Below are positions 17,615 through 25,267 of a DNA stretch of 64,000 nucleotides, piece by piece (the first letter of the stretch is position 1; each line of letters opens with the position of its first letter). Both the position numbers and the translations under genes were made by a program. Below the pieces are notes generated by a model. That model searched no databases, was not told where the DNA came from, and saw only the letters and a list, made by a program, of their open reading frames with translations. The DNA comes from Saprospiraceae bacterium (lineage in GTDB: Bacteria; Bacteroidota; Bacteroidia; Chitinophagales; Saprospiraceae). The stretch covers positions 4,586,501 through 4,650,500 of the forward strand of contig JAWKLJ010000001.1 of NCBI GenBank assembly GCA_041392805.1, read 5' to 3'.

Positions 17615-20176
17615 ATGAAATACGTATACGTTTTTTTAGCTTTAATGGTTAATAGCCAGTTGTTTGGTCAACTTTATTTTTGTGGCTCAGGTGGAGAAAT
17701 GGGTGTACTTGATTTAGAAGATTGCAGTTATGAATTAAGGAGTGATAGATTTGGCAACACATTAAGATTAGGGTCCTTTTTAGACATTGCTTTGCATCCA
17801 GATGGAAGACTTTTCGCTATTGATGCTATAGATGAAGGCTCAATTTTAGTTGAAATTGATTGGAGTAATTTTGAGACGTCTGATACATTGGCTTTTATCT
17901 CGGAAAAAGATTGTAATGCTCTTGTTTGCAGTGAAGATGGGATATTATACATGGGGTTTAGACAATTACATTCGTACAATCTTATGACTGGAACCTTTAC
18001 TACCCACGGTTCTTTTCCTGGAGGTCGAAGGCTACTGGGAGATTTACTATTTATGAATGGCGACTTGATAGGGGCATCAGGTAATGGCCTTGTTGGAGCA
18101 TATTTTCATGGACTCTTATATAAAATTAATATTAACACTCCGGAGGAGAGTGAATTACTTATGACCTTACCTAGCGAAGTGGGGATGGTTGGTTTAGCTA
18201 CAGTATGTAATTCGGGAGGATCAAAATTTATAGGGAGTGATAGAGAAGAAAAAGACTCCTATATCATTGAAATAAAAATTGGACAAAATAAAATAGACAC
18301 TTTATGTTTTATTGATCTACCTTTTGACAAATATATCGCCGGTCTCACCAGCGCCGACGAATTCCGCCAAAACTGCCGCCTGCGGCTGGACCTTGACCGG
18401 AACAACAGCAGCGGTCGATTGATCGACCATTATTATGCTGATTCTTTTTGTGTGGTTGATTTTCCGATAGGGGATGAAGACTTGGTGATCCAGAGCGCTT
18501 ATGAAAAAATAGATTCGTTTGCTATTACCGTGGTAGGGGGTGTGTTGTCTCCTGAGGAGGAGTTTTTGGTGTCTGAAGGGGTGCCGGGGCTACGTGTAAT
18601 AGGAGAAGGGACGGACCGTTTGTTGGTAGTCAATGAAGGAGATGTTGGCAATGGGGAGATCGAACAGTTTTTAAGGGGCGTTCGATTTCAGATAGGTGCT
18701 GCGGCGCCGCAGACTGGAGAGCGGATACTTCATACGGTACTTTATGCGGAGGGGACTGCCAGTGATATTGCCAAAAGTTTTATCAGTGTAACGATAGGCG
18801 AGCCGCCCAGTGCGGGTGAAGACACCCATGTGGAGGTTTGTTATGGCGAATTTCGGGTGGATTTGTTCGAAGCCATAGGCGGTAATCCAAGGCCAGGCGG
18901 GCGATGGGAGCCAAGCCTGTATGATGGCGGCAATCGGTTTTATGCATTGAAAGATACGAGTGGCATATATCGCTACATAGTGCAGGAGGGCGGTTGCGGG
19001 GCCGATACGGCCTTGGTGGAGGTGTTGGTGCATGAGGAACCGCCGATAGGCCTGGGGCCGGAGGGGCAACTCGTATCGGTCATTAGCGCTTGTCCGGGCG
19101 ATACCATTTTATGGGATATTAGCCTGCCTGATGCATTTACCTATTGGTGGTTGGATGGCACACAAGGCCCGGTAGCTACCATTACGGCAGAGGGCGTGTA
19201 TGCAGGGGAGGTGGGCGAAACCAATGGCTGTTTTTGGTATACCAAAACCTTTGTAGATTATGTGGAGCCGGAACAGACGATAGAGACGATCCGTCGCTGC
19301 GAAGGTGAGGTTTTTCTATGGCAAGGTGAGGCTTATACGCAGGACACGGTGTTGTGTGCCCCTATGATAGACAGTCAGGGCTGCGAGGGTCAGCACTGTG
19401 TGGAAGTGCGCTTTGCAGCACCAGTCGTACAATATGAAACCCGATATTTTTGCCGGGGGAGCCATCCTGTAGTGGAAGGAGTGGCGATAGAGCGAGACAC
19501 CAGTTTTTGCTTGCCATTGTCTGGGCCGGATTGCGGCACGATCAGGTGTATAACCGCGTTGTTTAAGCCATTGGCACAGGGATTTGAGCGAGTGGAATTA
19601 TGTGAGGGGGAAAGTTATTGGTTTGGCAATCAATGGCTGAGCAGTGCCGGAACCTATTCGACGCCGATGATTGCGGCTGATGGTTGCGACAGCATCGCTC
19701 ATTTGGAGCTGGTGATACATCCCCGCTTCGAACAGACCATCGATACCCTGATTACGACCGGAACCAGTCTCCAGGTAGGCAACATGTCATTCGAAGAAGC
19801 GGGAGCTTATAGCATTGGCTTATCGACGGTAGCAGGTTGCGATAGCCTGGTTTACCTGCAATTAGCTGTTCAAGCCACTCAATATTATGCGCCGGGAATG
19901 ATACGCCCCAATGGCAGTGGTTGGGGACAAGTTTTTACCATTTATACCCGTCATCAACAGCCAGCGACGATCCGACGATTGACTATTTTCAATACCTGGG
20001 GACAGCCGCTTTTTGAAAAGGAAAACCTGATGGCAGGATCGGAAAGTCAAGCATGGAAGGGGACAAATAATGGCCATGCGAAGGTGCCTGCTGGCGTCTA
20101 TTTTTACCAGGCGGAGGTAGAGGATATTGCGGGAAAACGAGAAATGTTGAAGGGCAAGGTGGTGGTGGTGTATTGA
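17615..20176 (+). CDS. Large secreted protein with gliding-motility-associated (T9SS type B) C-terminus
   Basis: The protein has 853 residues with a signal peptide 1-18 (ending LFGQ). Residues ~20-245 look like a beta-propeller-type domain (repeated LHPDGRLFAID, SEDGILYMGF, SGNGLVG). Residues ~250-750 are Ig/adhesin-like modules with repeated C-E-G-E and DGCDSIAHLEL / AGCDSLVYLQL phrases. Residues ~755-853 form the CHU_C domain (YYAPGMIRPNG, RRLTIFNTWGQPLFE, WKGTNNGHAKVPAGVYFYQAEV). It is expected on the cell surface. Base composition changes abruptly near 18340: the first ~725 bp are AT-rich and the rest GC-richer, so the gene looks like a mosaic. The terminator at 17561 isolates it from the preceding gene. 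Confidence 0.88.
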   Translation: MKYVYVFLALMVNSQLFGQLYFCGSGGEMGVLDLEDCSYELRSDRFGNTLRLGSFLDIALHPDGRLFAIDAIDEGSILVEIDWSNFETSDTLAFISEKDCNALVCSEDGILYMGFRQLHSYNLMTGTFTTHGSFPGGRRLLGDLLFMNGDLIGASGNGLVGAYFHGLLYKININTPEESELLMTLPSEVGMVGLATVCNSGGSKFIGSDREEKDSYIIEIKIGQNKIDTLCFIDLPFDKYIAGLTSADEFRQNCRLRLDLDRNNSSGRLIDHYYADSFCVVDFPIGDEDLVIQSAYEKIDSFAITVVGGVLSPEEEFLVSEGVPGLRVIGEGTDRLLVVNEGDVGNGEIEQFLRGVRFQIGAAAPQTGERILHTVLYAEGTASDIAKSFISVTIGEPPSAGEDTHVEVCYGEFRVDLFEAIGGNPRPGGRWEPSLYDGGNRFYALKDTSGIYRYIVQEGGCGADTALVEVLVHEEPPIGLGPEGQLVSVISACPGDTILWDISLPDAFTYWWLDGTQGPVATITAEGVYAGEVGETNGCFWYTKTFVDYVEPEQTIETIRRCEGEVFLWQGEAYTQDTVLCAPMIDSQGCEGQHCVEVRFAAPVVQYETRYFCRGSHPVVEGVAIERDTSFCLPLSGPDCGTIRCITALFKPLAQGFERVELCEGESYWFGNQWLSSAGTYSTPMIAADGCDSIAHLELVIHPRFEQTIDTLITTGTSLQVGNMSFEEAGAYSIGLSTVAGCDSLVYLQLAVQATQYYAPGMIRPNGSGWGQVFTIYTRHQQPATIRRLTIFNTWGQPLFEKENLMAGSESQAWKGTNNGHAKVPAGVYFYQAEVEDIAGKREMLKGKVVVVY

Positions 20177-20452
20177 GGGGGTGGGGAGGTTGGGAAGAAG
20201 AAATAGCAGTGTTTAAAAGCAGTCTGTGTCGAAGTCTGGGATGGTTTGGACCATTACTAGGATGGATTACAAATAATTTACTAATCAACACTTTTTGAGC
20301 ATTAGCCCGAACCCATAGCGAGTTTTTGTGCAACGGAGTGAAAGACTGTTTTAGCCGACTCCGTCAGCCGAAGGACAATCATACTTTTCACTAACAGCTA
20401 TTTTTTTCCGCATTAACTATCTTTGAGCGCATTTTTTTTCTATCTTTGCTCC
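20177..20452. other. Intergenic spacer
   Basis: This 276-bp spacer has no gene. A short inverted repeat ACGGAGT/ACTCCGT (near 20333 and 20358) is the only structure I see apart from the promoter element in front of the Rpn gene. Confidence 0.4.
20441..20448 (+). promoter_or_regulatory. -7 promoter element directly before the Rpn-family start codon
   Basis: TATCTTTG fits TAnnTTTG exactly and ends five bases before the ATG at 20453. A start of transcription 4-7 bases downstream would give a leaderless or nearly leaderless mRNA. An upstream TTTG (20422-20425) is 15 bases away, shorter than the usual ~19. It also argues against the earlier in-frame start at 20423. Confidence 0.45.
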
Positions 20453-21454
20453 ATGTCTAAAAAACGCCTCTCACACGATGCTTTTTTCAAAAAAGCTTTC
20501 ATGGATATTGATGTAGCCAGGGACTTCATCAGGAATTTTCTTCCTGAGGGCCTGGTGTCTACCTTGAATTTAGTGGAGTTGAAATTGTCCAATCAATCCT
20601 TTGTTACTCCTCAGCTTAAACAATATTTCTCTGACCTGGTCTATAAGTGTACAACTACAGATGAGGAACCTGTAGAATTGGCCTTGCTATTTGAGCATAA
20701 ATACAATGCCCCTGCTTATCCTCATTTGCAATTGTTACGCTATTTATTGGAATACTGGGAGGTTCAAATCAAGCAAAAGGAGGCATTAACACCAATTATA
20801 CCTATCGTTGTCTATCAAGGCAAACACAAATGGCAACAAAAACCTTTTTATAGCTATTTCAAGTCTACTAGCCCTTTGTTGCATGCTTATATCCCTAATT
20901 TTGAGTACCTGCTAACGGACATCAATCAAATGGAGGATGGAGACATTTTGGCCCTAAAAGCAGAATTGCTGAGTAATATTTTACTATTGATGAAGCATAT
21001 TCAAACCTTGCCACCTCAATACTATACCCGAATTTTTATAGGCATCGAAAACCAGATCCATGATCGTGCAAAAAGAAACTTATTCGAGGGGATGATTGTT
21101 TATTTTCTACAAAATGTCGAACTTAGTAGGACTAAGTTAAATCAATTGGCTATGACACTTTCCGGAGAAACTAAAAAAATGGCTATGAGTTCTTATGATA
21201 TGCTGGTGCAGGAGGGAATTATTCAAGGAATCGAACAAGGAATCGAACAAGGAATCGAACAAGGCATTAAACAAGGAATCGAGCAAGGAATCGAGCAAGG
21301 TATTGAGCAAGGAATCGAGCAAAAAAATAGACTTGTCATTAAAGAAGGAATAAATGTCGGTCTTTCAATCGAATTATTAGCTAAATTGACAGACTTGTCA
21401 GCAGAAGCAGTTTATACGATCATTCAATCATTAGAGGAAGAGGAGCAGCGGTAG
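20453..21454 (+). CDS. Rpn/YhgA-like PD-(D/E)XK nuclease (transposase_31 family)
   Basis: Start taken at 20453 (MSKKRLSHDAFFKKAF), giving 333 residues. The N-terminus matches the Rpn family: HDAFFKKAFMDIDVARDFIRNFLP, then VELALLFEHKYNAP, whose ExK is part of the PD-(D/E)XK nuclease core, then ILLMKHIQ. Members are called recombination-promoting nucleases or putative transposases; some are reported as toxic antiphage proteins restrained by a small protein made from an internal start. Residues ~255-290 are tandem I-E-Q-G units. An in-frame ATG at 21179 would yield a 91-residue C-terminal product (see findings). There are no terminal inverted repeats, so it is not a complete insertion sequence. 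Confidence 0.88.
   Translation: MSKKRLSHDAFFKKAFMDIDVARDFIRNFLPEGLVSTLNLVELKLSNQSFVTPQLKQYFSDLVYKCTTTDEEPVELALLFEHKYNAPAYPHLQLLRYLLEYWEVQIKQKEALTPIIPIVVYQGKHKWQQKPFYSYFKSTSPLLHAYIPNFEYLLTDINQMEDGDILALKAELLSNILLLMKHIQTLPPQYYTRIFIGIENQIHDRAKRNLFEGMIVYFLQNVELSRTKLNQLAMTLSGETKKMAMSSYDMLVQEGIIQGIEQGIEQGIEQGIKQGIEQGIEQGIEQGIEQKNRLVIKEGINVGLSIELLAKLTDLSAEAVYTIIQSLEEEEQR
21217..21322 (+). repeat. 12-bp in-frame tandem repeat in the Rpn gene
   Basis: About nine units of the form GGAATCGAACAA encode I-E-Q-G (once I-K-Q-G, once I-I-Q-G). Units differ mainly at silent positions (GAACAA or GAGCAA). Each gain or loss of a unit keeps the frame, so length variation would be tolerated. Confidence 0.88.
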
Positions 21455-21578
21455 ATGTAGCAAAAAAAGTTTACTAAGTTAACTTGAGATTTGAGCGTCT
21501 ATTCCCTATTTGTCACCTAGTATTGTTCTTCGTCAACTGAAGAACAAGTTGAATGTACTTTTTTCAAAACCAGGTTCA

Positions 21579-21612
21579 ATTACATCCCGAGTCCATTGAA
21601 TCGGGATGTAAT
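21579..21612. terminator. Hairpin between convergent genes, possible terminator
   Basis: A perfect 12-bp stem (ATTACATCCCGA at 21579-21590 with 21601-21612) and 10-base loop sit between the Rpn gene and accC, which converge. Neither flank has a strong T run, so termination is plausible rather than certain. Confidence 0.5.
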
Positions 21613-21620
21613 CGAAGCGC

Positions 21621-22961
21621 TTATTCCATCAAATCAAAGTCATTGAGGAAACCCGTATGGAAGTCACCTTTTCGGAACTGCTCATTTTTCATCAAGCGTT
21701 TGTGGAAGGGAACCGTTGTTTTAACCCCTTCGATGATGAATTCCTCCAAAGCCCTTTCCATTTTGGTGATGCACTCTGCGCGGGTAGGTGCCCGGCAGAT
21801 GAGCTTAGCAATCAATGAATCGTAATAAGGAGGAATGGTATAACCTGCGTAGACATGCGTATCGACACGTACACCATGGCCTTTAGAGCTATGGAAAGAT
21901 TCGATTTTGCCGGGGCTGGGGCGGAAGCCATTAAAAGGGTCTTCGGCATTAATCCGGCATTCCATGGCATGTGCAGTTGGCAGATAGTTGCCACCGGTGA
22001 TCAATTCCCCTGCTGCTATTTTGATTTGTTCTTTGATCAGGTCATGGTCGATGACTTCTTCGGTCACTGGGTGTTCCACCTGGATACGCGTGTTCATTTC
22101 CATAAAGTAGAAATTGCGATACTTATCCACGAGAAACTCGACTGTACCGACGCCTTCGTATTTGATAAAAGTCCCAGCTAAGACAGCCGCTGCGCCCATT
22201 TTTTCACGCAACTCATCTGTCATAAAAGGCGAAGGGCATTCCTCTACCAGTTTTTGGTGACGCCTTTGAATGGAGCAATCTCGTTCGGAAAGGTGAACCA
22301 CTTTGCCATTTTGGTCGCCTGCAATCTGGAACTCAATATGGTGTGGTTCTTCGATAAATTTTTCAAGATAAATGCCATCATTGCCAAAAGAAGCTTTGGC
22401 TTCCTGTCTGGCCTTATCCCAATTGGGTTCCATTTCTTCTTCATTCCACACCACTCTCATCCCTTTGCCACCACCGCCGGCGGTTGCTTTAAGGATGATT
22501 GGATACCCAATTTCGGCAGCAATTTTGGCGGCCTGTTTAATGTCCTTTACAAGTCCATCAGAGCCAGGAATAACGGGAACACCTGCTTTGACCATAGTTT
22601 CTTTGGCCGTTATTTTGTCACCCATTTTGCGAATTTGCTCAGGTGTTGGGCCTATGAATTTTATACCATATTCGGAACAAACTTCGGCAAAATCCGCATT
22701 TTCAGCCAAAAAACCATAGCCAGGATGCACGGCATCCGCATTAGTGATCTCTACAGCAGCCATGATCTTGGGGATGCTGAGGTAAGACTCACTAGAGGAG
22801 GGGGGGCCAATACAAACGGCCTCATCAGCGAATCTGACATGTAGGCTTTCCCGGTCAGCCGTAGAGTATACGGCAACGGATTTGATGCCCATTTCGCGGC
22901 AGGTTCTGATAATCCGTAAGGCGATCTCGCCTCGGTTAGCTATAAGTATTTTTTCAAACAT
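21621..22961 (-). CDS. accC: Acetyl-CoA carboxylase, biotin carboxylase subunit
   Basis: The protein has 446 residues, the normal length. Visible are the N-terminal biotin carboxylase domain (FEKILIANRGEIALRIIRTC), the glycine-rich ATP-grasp loop KATAGGGGKGMRVV, RDCSIQRRHQKLVEE, MEMNTRIQVEHPVTE with the catalytic residues, and the C-terminal domain (AMECRINAEDPFNGFRPSPG). It uses ATP and bicarbonate to carboxylate the biotin on AccB, the first step of malonyl-CoA formation for fatty acid synthesis. It lies 16 bases after accB in the fabH-efp-accB-accC cluster typical of Bacteroidota. The carboxyltransferase subunits are not in the window. Confidence 0.97.
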   Translation of the reverse strand: MFEKILIANRGEIALRIIRTCREMGIKSVAVYSTADRESLHVRFADEAVCIGPPSSSESYLSIPKIMAAVEITNADAVHPGYGFLAENADFAEVCSEYGIKFIGPTPEQIRKMGDKITAKETMVKAGVPVIPGSDGLVKDIKQAAKIAAEIGYPIILKATAGGGGKGMRVVWNEEEMEPNWDKARQEAKASFGNDGIYLEKFIEEPHHIEFQIAGDQNGKVVHLSERDCSIQRRHQKLVEECPSPFMTDELREKMGAAAVLAGTFIKYEGVGTVEFLVDKYRNFYFMEMNTRIQVEHPVTEEVIDHDLIKEQIKIAAGELITGGNYLPTAHAMECRINAEDPFNGFRPSPGKIESFHSSKGHGVRVDTHVYAGYTIPPYYDSLIAKLICRAPTRAECITKMERALEEFIIEGVKTTVPFHKRLMKNEQFRKGDFHTGFLNDFDLME

Positions 22962-22977
22962 GAGCTAGCAGACTAGT

Positions 22978-23508
22978 TTAACCATTAGGATCTACAAGGA
23001 AAAGCACTTGGTCGTATTCAACGGGATGGGCATCTTCAACCATCACCTTTACAATTTTACCACTTACTTCCGATTCGATCTCATTGAATAACTTCATTGC
23101 TTCGACGATACAGACGACAGCTCCAGCCTCAACCGTATCCCCAACTTTTACATAAGCTGGTTTTTCAGGTGAAGTGGATCGGTAGAAAGTACCAACCATC
23201 GGCGATTTTATTTCGAGGTAATTGGCTGTTTTTTCAGCACTCGCAGCAGGTTTTGCCGCTGGAGGCGGTGGCGGGGCGAGTGCTTGGTCAGCAGGCGTAG
23301 CCACATTAGCTGGCTGGCTACTAGTGGGCTGAGCTGAAGGAGGCATAGCAACGGGTTGCGAGGTCTGCATAACAGGTGCCACCCCCTTATTTCGCTCAAA
23401 AAATTTGGTTCGGACTGATACCTCGAATTCTCCATCCTTCATTTTGAACTCGGCGAGTTCGAGTCTATTGATGAGCTTTAATAGCTCTTGGATTTCTTTA
23501 AAATTCAT
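22978..23508 (-). CDS. accB: Biotin carboxyl carrier protein of acetyl-CoA carboxylase
   Basis: The protein has 176 residues. The N-terminal helix (MNFKEIQELLKLINRLELAEFKM) is followed by a flexible Pro/Ala-rich linker (~45-92). The C-terminal biotinyl domain has the biotinylation motif EAMKL with Lys139, and the thumb-containing fold SPMVGTFYRSTSPEKP. It carries the carboxybiotin between AccC and the carboxyltransferase. The gene lies 3 bases after the efp stop codon and 16 bases before accC, so all three should be cotranscribed. Confidence 0.97.
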   Translation of the reverse strand: MNFKEIQELLKLINRLELAEFKMKDGEFEVSVRTKFFERNKGVAPVMQTSQPVAMPPSAQPTSSQPANVATPADQALAPPPPPAAKPAASAEKTANYLEIKSPMVGTFYRSTSPEKPAYVKVGDTVEAGAVVCIVEAMKLFNEIESEVSGKIVKVMVEDAHPVEYDQVLFLVDPNG

Positions 23509-23511
23509 ACC

Positions 23512-24078
23512 TTATTGTTTAACCCGCTCAACGTAGGCGCTGGTTTGTGTATCTAATTTGACAAAATCGCCCTGGTTGATGAATAGGGGAACTCTTACCT
23601 CAGCGCCCGTTTCGACAGTAGCCGCTTTGAGGGTATTTGTAGCTGTATCTCCTTTGACACCAGGTTCTGTATAGGTGATTTCAAGGACAATATATTGTGG
23701 CATTTCCAAGGTGAGGGCCCGCTCTTCTTGCGCATGAAAAAGGATGTCTACCTCCGTGCCTTCTTTGAGCAAAGCTGGGTTTTCAATCATCGCTTCGGCA
23801 AGGAATGTTTGCTCGAAGGTTTCATTATTCATGAAATGGAAGCCGCTTTCATCCTTGTACAAGAATTGAAATTTGCGACGTTCGACCCTTACATCATTGA
23901 TTTTATGGCCAGCAGGGATCGTATTACTCAAGACTCTTCCCGTAGTTAGGCTCTTCATTTTTGTACGAACGAATGCAGGGCCTTTACCAGGTTTAACATG
24001 TTGAAATTCAACGATAACAAAAATATCACCATTCATTTCCAGGCACATTCCATTCTTTATATCTGATGTATTTGCCAT
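23512..24078 (-). CDS. efp: Translation elongation factor P
   Basis: The protein has 188 residues, the standard length, with the three beta-barrel domains of EF-P. The tip of domain I shows KPGKGPAFVRTK, whose lysine (Lys32) is the modified or tip residue; the C-terminal signature ALTLEMPQYIVLEITYTEPG and a final VPLFINQGDFVKLDTQTSAYVERV are present. It relieves ribosome stalling at polyproline; note that accB directly downstream encodes a run of four prolines plus further PP pairs, so its synthesis may depend on EF-P. A TATATTTG promoter element lies in the 70-bp gap after fabH. Confidence 0.97.
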   Translation of the reverse strand: MANTSDIKNGMCLEMNGDIFVIVEFQHVKPGKGPAFVRTKMKSLTTGRVLSNTIPAGHKINDVRVERRKFQFLYKDESGFHFMNNETFEQTFLAEAMIENPALLKEGTEVDILFHAQEERALTLEMPQYIVLEITYTEPGVKGDTATNTLKAATVETGAEVRVPLFINQGDFVKLDTQTSAYVERVKQ

Positions 24079-24127
24079 ATCTATTTGGTTTTATTATTAA
24101 ATTCTAGAAAGGTGCCTTTGGGCGGCA

Positions 24128-24135
24128 CAAATATA
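24128..24135 (-). promoter_or_regulatory. -7 promoter element for efp-accB-accC
   Basis: The minus strand reads TATATTTG, a full match to TAnnTTTG, about 50 bases before the efp start codon. A TTG lies 14 bases further upstream (24150-24152), closer than the usual ~19, so the -33 half is uncertain. Confidence 0.5.
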
Positions 24136-24148
24136 AAAAAAAATATGG

Positions 24149-25138
24149 TCAATAAGCCCACTTAAAGTAGGTTGCGCCCCATGTGAATCCACCTCCGAAT
24201 GCAGTTAAGATAAGATTATCTCCTTTTTTAAACTGATTTTCATAGTCCCACAAGCAGAGTGGAAGGGTTCCCGCAGTGGTATTGCCATATTTTTGAATGT
24301 TGACAATTACCTTTTCCATAGGGAAATCCGTCATTCTGGATACGGTTTCAATGATTCGTTTATTAGCTTGGTGCGGGATCAACCAAGCGACATCATCTAT
24401 GCTTAGGTTGTTATCTTCCATTACTTTTTTGACCACATTCGACATTCCCGCTACAGCTGCTTTAAAGACAGGTTTTCCATTTTGGTAGACAAAATGTTCT
24501 TTAGCCAGCACGGTTTCCATGGTAGCGGGATAGCGCGAACCACCTGCCTTTTGGTATAAATAGGCCTGTCCAACTCCATCACTTCGATGGTGGGAATCAA
24601 TAATACCCAATCCTTCCGTATTAGGCTCTAATAAAACAGCCCCGCCTCCGTCACCAAATATCACGCAAGTAGTGCGATCTTCATAGTCGATAATGGAGGA
24701 CATCTTATCTGCACCAATAACAATTACTTTTTTATGCGTGCCTGATTCGATAAATTTGGCTCCGGTTGTCAGGGCATAAAGAAAACCCGAACAGGCTGCA
24801 CTGATATCGAAGCAAAAAGCATTTCTTATGTCACAGGCATCAGCGATAATATTAGCTGTATCAGGAAAGGGCATGTCAGGCGTGACGGTTGCACAAATCA
24901 ACAACTCGATTTCACCAGGTTCTGTATTTGTTTTTTCCAAAAGACCTTTTACGGATTCAATTCCAATTACAGAGGTTCCTGCATGTTCACCTTTTAGGAT
25001 TCGACGTTCCTGAATTCCGGTACGAGAAGTGATCCATTCATCATTCGTATCAACCATGGTTTCTAATTCCTTATTCGTTAGCACATAATCAGGAACATAG
25101 CCATGAATACCCGTAATGGCAGCTTGTATTTTTAACAT
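24149..25138 (-). CDS. fabH: Beta-ketoacyl-ACP synthase III
   Basis: The protein has 329 residues. The catalytic triad is visible: Cys116 in DISAACSGFLYA, His in WLIPHQANKRII and Asn in YGNTTAGTLPL. GDGGGAVLLEP and the closing LILTAFGGGFTWGA are also typical. It condenses acetyl-CoA with malonyl-ACP to start fatty acid elongation; in branched-chain producers it accepts isobutyryl- or isovaleryl-CoA, which cannot be told here. It precedes efp, accB and accC on the same strand, joining the primer condensation with the supply of malonyl-CoA. Confidence 0.97.
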   Translation of the reverse strand: MLKIQAAITGIHGYVPDYVLTNKELETMVDTNDEWITSRTGIQERRILKGEHAGTSVIGIESVKGLLEKTNTEPGEIELLICATVTPDMPFPDTANIIADACDIRNAFCFDISAACSGFLYALTTGAKFIESGTHKKVIVIGADKMSSIIDYEDRTTCVIFGDGGGAVLLEPNTEGLGIIDSHHRSDGVGQAYLYQKAGGSRYPATMETVLAKEHFVYQNGKPVFKAAVAGMSNVVKKVMEDNNLSIDDVAWLIPHQANKRIIETVSRMTDFPMEKVIVNIQKYGNTTAGTLPLCLWDYENQFKKGDNLILTAFGGGFTWGATYFKWAY

Positions 25139-25267
25139 GATCTTTAAGTTAATCTGGCGCTACTAAAATAGCAACAGAAGTTAAAATCAAGGTTTTTATA
25201 GGGACTTAAAATTACTGTTTCCAGCCTTTTTTGAATAGCTGGATTGTCGTGTTGTTTGTGTAGAAGC

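Noticed and set aside
21137..21322. Minus-strand frame encoding repeated LLDSL units
   Set aside because: It is the complement of the I-E-Q-G repeat array, not an independent gene.
20453..21454. Complete insertion sequence
   Set aside because: The Rpn protein belongs to a family named putative transposases, but no terminal inverted repeats or target duplications are visible around the gene.
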